From an uncultured Bacteroidales bacterium (GTDB taxonomy: Bacteria > Bacteroidota > Bacteroidia > Bacteroidales > Bacteroidaceae), in NCBI GenBank assembly GCA_902779315.1, contig CACZBC010000043.1, positions 1-35,354 of the forward strand: DNA of 35,354 bases, read 5' to 3'. The notes beneath the pieces were generated by a model, which was not told the DNA's origin, ran no database searches, and saw only the letters and a program-made list of their open reading frames with translations. This document shows positions 24,612 to 32,082 of the stretch, one piece after another (position 1 is the first letter of the stretch; each line of letters begins with the position of its first letter). The position numbers were made by a program, and so were the translations under genes.

Positions 24612-25538
24612 ATGCGAACTTACTGGAACACTACGAATGGTCTGCGTACCATTAAGGAATGGCAGCCTGGCTGCTGGGTGCAAGTTACCTGCCCAACCGA
24701 GGAAGACAAGAACTTCCTGGAAGAAACCCTCAAAATCCCCGATTATTACGTAAGCGACATTGCCGATACGGACGAACGTGCCCGTTACGACATCGACGAA
24801 GGCTGGGTGCTCATCATCCTGCGTATCCCCTATGTCAAGGAAAACAAGAGCCGCACTCCCTACACCACGATTCCCCTGGGTATCATCATGAAGGGCGATG
24901 TCCTCATCACGGTCTGCAACTTCGAGACAAACATGATGATCGACTTCGTCTCCTATCAACAGAAACGCGGTCTCGGCTTTGTCGATTCCGTGGATATGAT
25001 ATTCCGTCTGTTCCTCTGTTGTGCCGTCTGGTATCTGAAACGACTCAAGCAGATAAGTACCCGCATCGATAAGGCCAAACAGAACCTCGACCACAAGATC
25101 AGTAATGCCGACCTTATTGCTCTGAGCCGTTTGCAGGACAGCCTGACCTACTTCGTCACATCCATTCGTGGCAACGAGAACTTGCTTTCGAAGCTGAAGT
25201 TCAAACTCCCCATCGATGAGCTCGACGCGGATATGATAGAGGACGTGAGCATCGAGATGAGTCAGGCTCGCGAGACCACAAACATCTACGCGAACATCCT
25301 CGACTCCACGATGGACACTTACGCCAACCTGATCAACAACAACATGAACTCGGTCATGAAGATGCTTACGAGCATCAGCATTATCCTGATGTTCCCGACG
25401 CTCATTGCCAGCCTCTTTGGCATGAACTTGGTGAACGGTATGGAGACGGTTTCGTGGGGCTTCCCGCTTGCGCTCGTCCTCTCGATTGGCGTGACCGTTC
25501 TCTTTATGTGGTATTTCAAGAGGAAAACGTGGATTTAA
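24612..25538 (+). CDS. corA: CorA-family divalent cation (Mg2+/Co2+) transporter
   Basis: A 308-residue protein. The ATG at 24612 (MRTYWNTTNGLRTIKEWQPG) follows GGAGG by 9 nt and is the family start; an upstream in-frame ATG at 24543 lies in the leader. A cytosolic alpha/beta domain and long helices (to ~245) lead to two C-terminal membrane helices. The pore signature G270-M271-N272 is present in LFGMNLVNGME, followed by the second helix and a basic tail (YFKRKTWI). It forms pentameric Mg2+ channels in the inner membrane. Its promoter and leader start appear to be taken from a broken tRNA gene. A terminator follows 66 nt after the stop. Confidence 0.88.
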   Translation: MRTYWNTTNGLRTIKEWQPGCWVQVTCPTEEDKNFLEETLKIPDYYVSDIADTDERARYDIDEGWVLIILRIPYVKENKSRTPYTTIPLGIIMKGDVLITVCNFETNMMIDFVSYQQKRGLGFVDSVDMIFRLFLCCAVWYLKRLKQISTRIDKAKQNLDHKISNADLIALSRLQDSLTYFVTSIRGNENLLSKLKFKLPIDELDADMIEDVSIEMSQARETTNIYANILDSTMDTYANLINNNMNSVMKMLTSISIILMFPTLIASLFGMNLVNGMETVSWGFPLALVLSIGVTVLFMWYFKRKTWI

Positions 25539-25540
25539 GT

Positions 25541-25566
25541 CATAGTTCATAGTTCATAGTTCATAA
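25541..25566. repeat. CATAGTT heptamer microsatellite after corA
   Basis: Three copies of CATAGTT (from 25541) and a partial fourth (CATAATT) follow the corA stop codon directly. It is the second heptanucleotide tract in the window, after GTGAAAA at 20847. Confidence 0.75.
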
Positions 25567-25604
25567 TTAAGAGTTGAAATTTCAAAAAACGCGATAAAAA
25601 TCGG

Positions 25605-25634
25605 GCCCTTTCCTTGCAGGTTAGGGCTTTTTTT
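25605..25634 (+). terminator. Intrinsic terminator of corA
   Basis: GCCCT (25605-25609) pairs with AGGGC (25623-25627), with possible inner pairing, followed at once by seven T residues (25628-25634). Confidence 0.75.
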
Positions 25635-25636
25635 AT

Positions 25637-25644
25637 TTACTTTG
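25637..25644 (+). promoter_or_regulatory. Possible -7 box of the DUF349 gene
   Basis: TTACTTTG differs from TAnnTTTG at one position and lies 34 nt before the ATG at 25679, directly after the corA terminator. No confident -33 element. Confidence 0.4.
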
Positions 25645-25678
25645 CGTCCACTATACCTATTTTTATTAAACAAACACA

Positions 25679-27604
25679 ATGATGGACTCTTTAGAGACTA
25701 ACGAAACCACTGCCCTTGAGCAGTCTTCTGAGATTAAGAACGAACAACAGGTAGAACCTACAGTTGAAGCAGTAGAACAAGTAGAAGCCGCAGAGCAGGC
25801 CGAACCCGAAGCAGAAGCTCCCCAACAAGAGCTTGAAGCAGAAGCACTTGAGCCCGAGCCCGAAGCAACCGAAGCAGAGCAGCACGTCGCCGAGCAGACC
25901 TTCAAGACGAAGGACGAGGTGGTGGCCCGAGTTCAGGAAATAGCGCAAAGCGGCGAAGCCGGCGACCGTACAGAGCTCAACCTCCTGAAGCAACTCTTCT
26001 ACAAGTTCCATAATGCCGAAGTGCAGGAAGCCTTCAAGGCTTTCGTCGAGGCAGGCGGAGAAGCAGAGAAGTTCATGCCCGAGATTGATCCCGCCGAGCC
26101 TGTTTTCCGCGAAGCAATGCAGACCATTCGCGACCGTCGCGCTGCCATCCAGGAAACATTGGAGAAGCAGAAGCAGGACAACCTGAAGCGCAAGCTCGAG
26201 ATCCTGGAGCGCATCCAGCAACTTGCCTCTACACCCGAGGAAGCCAACAAGAACTTCGACGAGTTCAAGGCTCTCCAAACCGAGTGGAAGGAAATCAAGG
26301 CCGTTCCCGCAGAAAAGGCTACGGAGCTTTGGAAGAACTACCAGCTCTACATAGAACAGTACTATGACTTGCTGAAGCTGGGACACGAACTCCGCGACTA
26401 CGACTTCAAGAAGAACCTCGAGACCAAGATGCGACTCATCCAGCAGGCTGAGGCTCTTGCCGAGAATCCCGATATACTGCAGGCTTTCAATCAGTTGCAA
26501 GCCCTCCATCAGGAATGGAAGGAGACTGGTCCTGTTGCCAAGGAAATCCGCGAAGACGTCTGGGCAAAGTTCAAGGAGGCCTCTACGGTCATCAATAAGA
26601 AACATCAGGCTTACTTCGACGCCCTTAAGGCTCGCGAGGAAGAGAACCTGACGAAGAAGACTGCACTCTGCGAACAGCTTGAAGCCTTCTCGACAGAAGG
26701 GCTCAAGACCTTCGCCGATTGGGATGCCATCACGCAGAAGATTAAGGAGTTGCAGGCTGAATGGAAGACGATTGGCTTTGCTCCGCAAAAGATGAACACA
26801 GCCATCTTCGAGCGTTTCCGCCAAGGTTGCGACGCTTTCTTCGAGAAGAAGAATGCCTTCTTCAAAGACCTCAAGGACGAACTTAACAGCAATCTTGCCA
26901 AGAAGAAGGAACTCGTGGAGAAGGCCGAATCGCTGATGGAAAGCACGGAATGGCGTTCCACAGGCGACATCCTCATCAACCTGCAGAAACAATGGAAAGA
27001 GATAGGAACCGTTCCTCGCAAGTATAGCGAAGACCTCTGGAAGCGCTTCACAGCCGCTTGCGACCATTTCTTCGAAGCCCGTCAGGTAGCGACTGCAGAC
27101 GTTCGCAACGAAGAAAAGGCCAACAAGGAACAGAAGCTCGGCATCATCGAACAGCTCAAAGAACTTGCTGAGACTCAGGGCGAAAACGTTATCGCTCAGG
27201 TCAAGGAGTTGCAACAGAAGTGGAGCGAAGTGGGCCATGTTCCTTTCCGCGACAAAGAGACGCTCTACAAGGAGTATCGCGGCCTTTGCGACAAGATCTA
27301 CGACGCTTATGGTGTAAGCCAGGCAAAACGCCGTCTGAACAACTTCCGCAAGAACCTTGCCGAGAAGGTGGAAAATGCAGGAGGTTCGCTCGAAAACGAA
27401 CGTCAGAAGATGCAGCGCGCTTACGAGCGGATGCTGGCTGAAATCAAGACCTACGAGAACAACATCGGCTTCCTCAATGCTGGCAGCAAGAAGGGCAACT
27501 CCCTCGTCGAGGCGATGAACAAGAAAGTGGAGAAACTTCGCGACGAACTCAACCTCTTGGCTCAGAAGATCAGGGCCGTCGACGATGAAATGAAGGAGGA
27601 TTAG
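25679..27604 (+). CDS. DUF349 repeat protein
   Basis: A 641-residue, mostly helical cytosolic protein. Residues ~1-75 are acidic, low-complexity and Glu/Ala/Pro-rich (VEAAEQAEPEAEAPQQ). The rest holds five DUF349 repeats of ~78 residues, recognisable by W-K-[ET]-[IT]-G-x-[VA]-P centres near residues 201 (EWKEIKAVP), 279 (EWKETGPVA), 360 (EWKTIGFAP), 437 (QWKEIGTVP) and 514 (KWSEVGHVP), each followed by a W/F-x-x-[FY] helix. DUF349 function is not established; the repeats suggest an extended coiled scaffold. ATG 25679 is followed by a second ATG; either could be used. The gene is monocistronic, with array D starting 13 nt after its stop. Confidence 0.9.
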   Translation: MMDSLETNETTALEQSSEIKNEQQVEPTVEAVEQVEAAEQAEPEAEAPQQELEAEALEPEPEATEAEQHVAEQTFKTKDEVVARVQEIAQSGEAGDRTELNLLKQLFYKFHNAEVQEAFKAFVEAGGEAEKFMPEIDPAEPVFREAMQTIRDRRAAIQETLEKQKQDNLKRKLEILERIQQLASTPEEANKNFDEFKALQTEWKEIKAVPAEKATELWKNYQLYIEQYYDLLKLGHELRDYDFKKNLETKMRLIQQAEALAENPDILQAFNQLQALHQEWKETGPVAKEIREDVWAKFKEASTVINKKHQAYFDALKAREEENLTKKTALCEQLEAFSTEGLKTFADWDAITQKIKELQAEWKTIGFAPQKMNTAIFERFRQGCDAFFEKKNAFFKDLKDELNSNLAKKKELVEKAESLMESTEWRSTGDILINLQKQWKEIGTVPRKYSEDLWKRFTAACDHFFEARQVATADVRNEEKANKEQKLGIIEQLKELAETQGENVIAQVKELQQKWSEVGHVPFRDKETLYKEYRGLCDKIYDAYGVSQAKRRLNNFRKNLAEKVENAGGSLENERQKMQRAYERMLAEIKTYENNIGFLNAGSKKGNSLVEAMNKKVEKLRDELNLLAQKIRAVDDEMKED

Positions 27605-27614
27605 AAACGACCCC

Positions 27615-27760
27615 AGTGTCGTTGGCTATTATCACGTGTGACGATTGCGATTTACTAGTGTGACGTTTGCATTTAACTAGTGCGACGTTTGCGATTTACT
27701 AGTGTGATGTTTGCGATTATCACGTTTTACGTTTGGAATCTTCCCACGTGACGTTTCCTT
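27615..27760 (+). repeat. 22-bp-period direct-repeat array, locus D (seven units)
   Basis: Cores begin at 27617 (TGTCGTTGGC), 27639 (TGACGATTGC), 27661 (TGACGTTTGC), 27683 (CGACGTTTGC), 27705 (TGATGTTTGC), 27727 (TTACGTTTGG) and 27749 (TGACGTTTCC). Every step is exactly 22 nt although the units differ. Left of each core is either CTAGTG or CACGTG/CACGTT. A core is followed by an AT-rich linker (GATTTA or ATTTAA). The period is not a multiple of three, so it is not coding. It is the longest of the four arrays. Confidence 0.85.
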
Positions 27761-27851
27761 CCGCCACCAATCAAATTTATGCAAACGCCTGCTTTGGAAT
27801 CATTTCCCTGAGCAGGTAGTTTGCTTTTTTGTGTCCCTTATTTCAACTTTT

Positions 27852-27905
27852 TGCGACCAAAAACACTTATTCTCTTGCGAAAAAGAGAACAAAGTCGCAT
27901 TTTTA
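27852..27905 (+). terminator. Nested hairpin terminator
   Basis: Outer arms TGCGAC (27852-27857) and GTCGCA (27894-27899) enclose an inner stem TTCTCTT (27870-27876) / AAGAGAA (27883-27889). The structure is followed by TTTTTATT. It could end the DUF349 transcript about 250 nt after the stop codon. Confidence 0.55.
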
Positions 27906-27940
27906 TTGTCCTAAATAGTGCAATTTCGTGTAAAAATTTG

Positions 27941-27948
27941 TACCTTTG
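27941..27948 (+). promoter_or_regulatory. -7 box of the GNAT-ketosynthase operon
   Basis: TACCTTTG matches TAnnTTTG exactly, 50 nt before the ATG at 27999. The -33 region lacks a good TTTG, so the promoter may be regulated. A perfect palindrome TAGTGCGCACTA (27957-27968) lies at or just after the expected transcription start. Confidence 0.65.
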
Positions 27949-27956
27949 CAGCCGAT

Positions 27957-27968
27957 TAGTGCGCACTA
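27957..27968. promoter_or_regulatory. Perfect 12-bp palindrome at the operon start
   Basis: TAGTGCGCACTA is followed at once by TGCGCGCA (27969-27976), also palindromic. Lying just downstream of the -7 box, it is a candidate operator for the lipid-type operon. No regulator gene is nearby to pair with it. Confidence 0.4.
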
Positions 27969-27998
27969 TGCGCGCACGTATTTATAAGGAATATTAGT

Positions 27999-29135
27999 AT
28001 GAAATGCACCGTTAAGGCCGTTCAGACAAAACGTCAGATGGATGACTTTGTGAAGCTTCCCCGGAAGATTTACAAGGGCAATTCGTGCTATGTTCCCGAT
28101 ATGGAAAGCGACGTTCGAGGCTGGTTCGACCCCAAACACAATCCGGGCTTGCAGCACAGCGAAGTGGCTCCCTTCGTGGCTTACGACGAGAGGGGAGAAG
28201 TGGTGGGCCGCATCGTAGGCATCATCAACCGCAAGGCCAACGAGATTTGGAACGGCTCGTGTGTCCGCTTCGGCTGGATCGAGTTCGTGGACGACACAGA
28301 TGTCTCTGCAGCCCTGCTGAAAGCGGTGGAGGACTGGGGACGCTCGAAGGGGATGGACTCCATTCAAGGACCTCTCGGCATCTCGGACTTCGACAAGGAA
28401 GGAATGCTCATCGAGGACTTCGACAAAATGGGTTCCGCCATCACCATCTACAATCCTCCCTACTATCCGCAGCATATGGTTCAGCACGGCTTCGATAAGG
28501 AAGTGGATTGGATTCAGGTGAAAATCGAGATTCCGAAAGAGGTGCCGGCCCGCTTTGCCCGCGTACAGAAACTCGTGGAGGAAATGTACGGACTGAAAGT
28601 GAAGAAACTCACGCCCAAAGAAGTCTTCAAGGAAGGCTACGGACGCAAGATCTTCCGACTCCTCAACGAAGCCTACAGCCAGCTCTTCGGCTACACACCT
28701 CATTCCGATGAGGAAGCCGATGCCTTCGTCTCGCAGTACATCAAGATGCTCGACCTCAAGATGTTGCCGATGGTGGAGGACGAGAAGGGCGACCTGATCG
28801 CTTGCAGCATCACGATGCCAAACCTGTCGAGAGCGCTCCAGAAGTCAAAGGGAAGAATGTTCCCACTAGGCTGGTACCACTTGCTTCGCGCCCTCAAGTT
28901 CAAGCACGAAGATGAAGTAGAGCTGCTCCTCATAGCCGTCCATCCCGAATGGCAAGCGTTGGGCATCAACGCGCTCATCTTTGCCGACCTCATTCCCGTC
29001 TTCAACGAGAAGGGATTCCGCAGCGCAGAGACAGGGCCAATGCTGGAGGACAACCTGAAAGTGCTGACACAATGGAAGGCGCTCAACCCGACAATCTATA
29101 AGCGTCGCCGTTGCTTCAGCAAGGAAATACAATAA
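27999..29135 (+). CDS. GNAT-fold acyltransferase-like protein
   Basis: A 378-residue soluble protein annotated in Bacteroidales generally as N-acetyltransferase. The N-terminal part has FVKLPRKIYKGNSCYVPDM and FVAYDERGEVVGRIVGIINRKAN, a GNAT beta-strand pattern; the C-terminal part has a second GNAT-like region (ELLLIAVHPEWQALGINALIF). This size and double-domain layout recall long-chain acyl transferases of the GNAT type, including those proposed as bacterial ceramide synthases; I cannot prove that link. It is the first gene of a six-gene operon with a ketosynthase and an acyl carrier protein, so an acyl-ACP or acyl-CoA donor is a reasonable inference. Confidence 0.7.
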   Translation: MKCTVKAVQTKRQMDDFVKLPRKIYKGNSCYVPDMESDVRGWFDPKHNPGLQHSEVAPFVAYDERGEVVGRIVGIINRKANEIWNGSCVRFGWIEFVDDTDVSAALLKAVEDWGRSKGMDSIQGPLGISDFDKEGMLIEDFDKMGSAITIYNPPYYPQHMVQHGFDKEVDWIQVKIEIPKEVPARFARVQKLVEEMYGLKVKKLTPKEVFKEGYGRKIFRLLNEAYSQLFGYTPHSDEEADAFVSQYIKMLDLKMLPMVEDEKGDLIACSITMPNLSRALQKSKGRMFPLGWYHLLRALKFKHEDEVELLLIAVHPEWQALGINALIFADLIPVFNEKGFRSAETGPMLEDNLKVLTQWKALNPTIYKRRRCFSKEIQ

Positions 29136-29164
29136 CAGAAAAACGTAAACAACATAATAAAAGA

Positions 29165-30385
29165 ATGGCAAATAGAGTAGTTATAACAGGCATGGGCATT
29201 TGGTCCTGCATCGGAACAAGTCTCGACGAAGTGCGCGATGCACTCTATCAGGGAAAAAGTGGCATCATTTTCAGCCAGGAACGCAAGGACGCCGGCTTCC
29301 GTTCGGCATTGGTGGGCAACGTCCCCAAAGTCGACCTCAAACCATACGTACCCCGCAATCTCCGCAACTTCATGCCCGAAGAAGCACAGTACGGCTACAT
29401 CGCAACCAAGCAGGCACTCGAAAATGCCGGCATCGACGAAGACTATCTCAACACTCACGAAGTGGGCATCATCTATGGCAACGACTCCGTAGCAGAAGCC
29501 ACAATGCAGAGCCTCGACAAGTTCCGTCAGGCAAACAGCACAGTGGCTTGCGGCAGTGGTGCCATCTTCCAGAGCATGAACTCCAATATCACCATGAATC
29601 TGGCTTGCCTCTTCAAACTTCGCGGCATCAACCTTACCGCCTCAGCAGCCTGCGCTTCAGGTTCGCAGAGTATCGGTCTGGCTGCACTCCTCATCTCTCA
29701 GGGCTTGCAGGATTGCGTAGTCTGCGGTGGTGCAGAAGAGAACAACATGTACGGCATCGCATCCTTCGACGGCATTCAGGCATTCTCCATTCGCGAGAAC
29801 GAACCCGAGAAAGCGAGTCGTCCCTTCGATGCCAGCCGCGATGGCCTTGTTCCAAGCGGTGGCGGCGCAACAGTTGTCCTGGAGAGCTATGAGCATGCTG
29901 TAAAGCGTGGAGCCAACATCATCGCAGAGATTGTGGGCTGGGGCTTCTCGGGCAATGGCGACCATATCTCTACGCCCAATGTGGCAGGCCCAGCCCGTTC
30001 GCTCGAGCTCTGCCTTCGTAATGGCGGCATCGACCCCAAGCAAGTGGGTTACATCAACGCTCATGCCACAAGTACTGTCATTGGTGACCGTCGCGAAGCA
30101 CAAGCCATCGCTCAGCTCTTCGGCGAACGCACAGTTCCCGTTACCTCGACGAAGAGCCAGACAGGACACGAGATGTGGATGGCCGGAGCCAGCGAAATCA
30201 TCTATTCTACCCTGATGATGAAGAACGGATTCATCGCCGGCAACATCAACTTCGAGAAGCCCGACGAGGAGACAGCCTGCATCAATGTCCTGCCCGAGAC
30301 AAAGGAGACGCACTTCGACATGTTCCTCTCCAACAGTTTCGGCTTTGGCGGCACCAACTCCACCATCATCGTGAAGAATGTATAA
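29165..30385 (+). CDS. Beta-ketoacyl-ACP synthase (FabF-type), pathway-specific
   Basis: A 406-residue thiolase-fold condensing enzyme. The ATG at 29165 (MANRVVITGMGIWSCIG) is chosen; an open frame upstream is not homologous. The catalytic triad is complete: C163 in SAACASGSQSIG, H300 in NAHATSTVIGD and H335 in KSQTGHEMWMAGASE, matching the FabF Cys-His-His pattern. It elongates acyl-ACP with malonyl-ACP. An ACP gene follows 38 nt downstream and is not beside fabD/fabG, so this is probably a second, dedicated ketosynthase rather than housekeeping FabF. Product chain length cannot be read. Confidence 0.88.
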   Translation: MANRVVITGMGIWSCIGTSLDEVRDALYQGKSGIIFSQERKDAGFRSALVGNVPKVDLKPYVPRNLRNFMPEEAQYGYIATKQALENAGIDEDYLNTHEVGIIYGNDSVAEATMQSLDKFRQANSTVACGSGAIFQSMNSNITMNLACLFKLRGINLTASAACASGSQSIGLAALLISQGLQDCVVCGGAEENNMYGIASFDGIQAFSIRENEPEKASRPFDASRDGLVPSGGGATVVLESYEHAVKRGANIIAEIVGWGFSGNGDHISTPNVAGPARSLELCLRNGGIDPKQVGYINAHATSTVIGDRREAQAIAQLFGERTVPVTSTKSQTGHEMWMAGASEIIYSTLMMKNGFIAGNINFEKPDEETACINVLPETKETHFDMFLSNSFGFGGTNSTIIVKNV

Positions 30386-30423
30386 GGAACATTATCTATA
30401 AACAATAACCAAATCAAAAGAAA

Positions 30424-30666
30424 ATGACAAGAGAAGAAATCATTGCTGAGATCAATGCCGAATTGGCAGAAGAGTTTGAAATCGACGAGGCTACAATCAC
30501 CCCCGATGCTCCCATCTACCAGACACTTGAGCTCGACAGCCTGAGTCTCGTGGACCTCATCGGTATCGTACAGACCAAGTATGGTGTGCTCATCTCTAAG
30601 GCAGAGCTCCCCACAATCAAGACTTTCGCTCAGCTCTACGACTACATCGAGCAGCACCAGAAGTAA
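30424..30666 (+). CDS. Acyl carrier protein, pathway-specific
   Basis: An 80-residue acidic protein. The phosphopantetheine serine is S39 in LELDSLSLVDLIG; helix II continues with VQTKYGV. It differs from the typical primary AcpP, which has a longer DSLDTVE motif. It sits between the ketosynthase and the FAD oxidoreductase; the next ATG starts immediately after its TAA, implying coupled translation. It probably carries the growing chain for this operon. Confidence 0.9.
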   Translation: MTREEIIAEINAELAEEFEIDEATITPDAPIYQTLELDSLSLVDLIGIVQTKYGVLISKAELPTIKTFAQLYDYIEQHQK

Positions 30667-32082
30667 ATGCACGATGTCCTGATTATCGGCAGCGGACTGG
30701 GCGGATTGGAGTGCGGAGCACTACTCGCCAAGCGTGGGTTCAAGGTACTCGTGCTGGAAGGTTCCAATCAACCTGGAGGCTGCATGCAAAGTTTCCGCAG
30801 AGGCGGACTGCATTACGATACGGGACTACATTATGTGGGCGGTCTGGCTCAGGGTGGGGCGATGCACAAAGCATTTGCTGAACTCGGGCTTCTTGACCTG
30901 CCTTGGCAAAGGATGGACGAGGACTTCGACCACGTCATAATAGGTGGCCGACATTTCGCTTTCCATCAGGGCTACGAAGCATTCGTCGAAGGACTGGCAA
31001 AGGACTTTCCCCATCAAAGGGAAGCGCTCCAAAGCTATGTCCAACGTTTGCAGAACATCACGGCTGAAGACATGGATGTCTGTGCCTACGAATACTTGCA
31101 AGAGACTTTTTCCGACGAATTGCTTTTGAATGTGGTGAGTGCTGCCGCCATGAAGACTGAGCTTCGCAAAGAATCGCTTCCCCTCTTCAATTTCGCCCAT
31201 ACCTGCTCCAGTTTCATTGAAAGCAGTTGGCGGCTTAAGGGAGACGGCAATCTGTTGGTGAGGAAACTCATCGGCACGATTGAAGAGGTTGGCGGAGAAG
31301 TGCGGACAAACAGCAAGGTGGTTCGCCTGACAGAGACAGACGGTCGCATTTCGAGCGCCATTTGTGCTGACGGGCTGACCTACGAAGCGGAGTACTTCAT
31401 CTCGGACATTCATCCTGCAGTCCTTTGTGATTTGCTCGAGGGGTGTCCATCAGTCCGCAAAGCTTTCCGCAGAAGGATGACCTTTGGCGAGAACACTTGC
31501 GGCATGTTTACAGCGCAGCTCAGCATCAAGCCTGAGTCTTTGCGCTATTTTGCCCACAATGTCTTTGTCTATGACAAACCGAATGTCTGGACGATGACAG
31601 AAGAGAACGACCCCGTAAAGGGTGTGATGATAAGTGCAAGGGTTCCTGAGGACGGCTCGGACAATCTCCGGCAGATAGACCTCCTCACACCCATGCCCTG
31701 GCACGAATGCCAAGCCTGGGCTGAGACCAAAGTAGGTCGTCGAGGCGAAGACTACAAAGCGTTCTGCCAGCAGAAAACAAAAGAATGCATCAGGTTGGCT
31801 GAGCAATACATTCCCGGTTTGAGCGAGATGGTGGAGCAATGCTATACAAGCACCCCTCTCACCTATCGCGACTATCTTGGAAGTCCGGAAGGCGGAGCCT
31901 TTGGAATGCGGAAAGACTGCCGATGCTCGATGCTCAGCTTCCATTCTGTGAGTACACCGTTGCCCAACCTTCTGCTCACGGGCCAGAGCATCATCCTGCC
32001 TGGAATCGAGGGTGTCACAATGACGGCTTTCGAGACTTGCAGAAAGATTAAACAAGACAACGAGACAAACAACGATATATGA
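30667..32082 (+). CDS. RetSat/CrtI-like FAD-dependent oxidoreductase
   Basis: A 471-residue flavoprotein. The N-terminal FAD site is IIGSGLGGLECGALLAKRG, with LVLEGSNQPGGCMQSF and HYDTGLHYVGG following. The C-terminal FAD-closing region is LLTGQSIILPGIEGVTMTA. This is the phytoene desaturase / retinol 13,14-reductase (saturase) superfamily, which adds or removes double bonds in polyene or isoprenoid chains. With an ACP and ketosynthase in the operon, the substrate may be an unsaturated acyl chain, but that is inference. It starts right after the ACP stop and its own TGA overlaps the next ATG by four bases (ATGA). Confidence 0.8.
   Translation: MHDVLIIGSGLGGLECGALLAKRGFKVLVLEGSNQPGGCMQSFRRGGLHYDTGLHYVGGLAQGGAMHKAFAELGLLDLPWQRMDEDFDHVIIGGRHFAFHQGYEAFVEGLAKDFPHQREALQSYVQRLQNITAEDMDVCAYEYLQETFSDELLLNVVSAAAMKTELRKESLPLFNFAHTCSSFIESSWRLKGDGNLLVRKLIGTIEEVGGEVRTNSKVVRLTETDGRISSAICADGLTYEAEYFISDIHPAVLCDLLEGCPSVRKAFRRRMTFGENTCGMFTAQLSIKPESLRYFAHNVFVYDKPNVWTMTEENDPVKGVMISARVPEDGSDNLRQIDLLTPMPWHECQAWAETKVGRRGEDYKAFCQQKTKECIRLAEQYIPGLSEMVEQCYTSTPLTYRDYLGSPEGGAFGMRKDCRCSMLSFHSVSTPLPNLLLTGQSIILPGIEGVTMTAFETCRKIKQDNETNNDI

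Larger units (their letters stand above)
27605..27998. other. 394-nt intergenic region with repeat array, terminator and promoter
   Basis: The region holds the 22-bp array D (27615-27760), a nested hairpin terminator (27852-27905), a -7 box (27941-27948) and a short palindrome (27957-27968) before the GNAT gene. No gene was seen in it. Confidence 0.7.

Noticed and set aside
25691-27238. 515-codon open frame opposite the DUF349 gene
   Set aside because: It mirrors the repetitive Glu/Lys codons of DUF349 as Leu/Phe; no domain and no start context.
27615-27760. CRISPR array
   Set aside because: The 22-nt units are contiguous with no unique spacers of constant length, the units are degenerate, and no cas gene is present.
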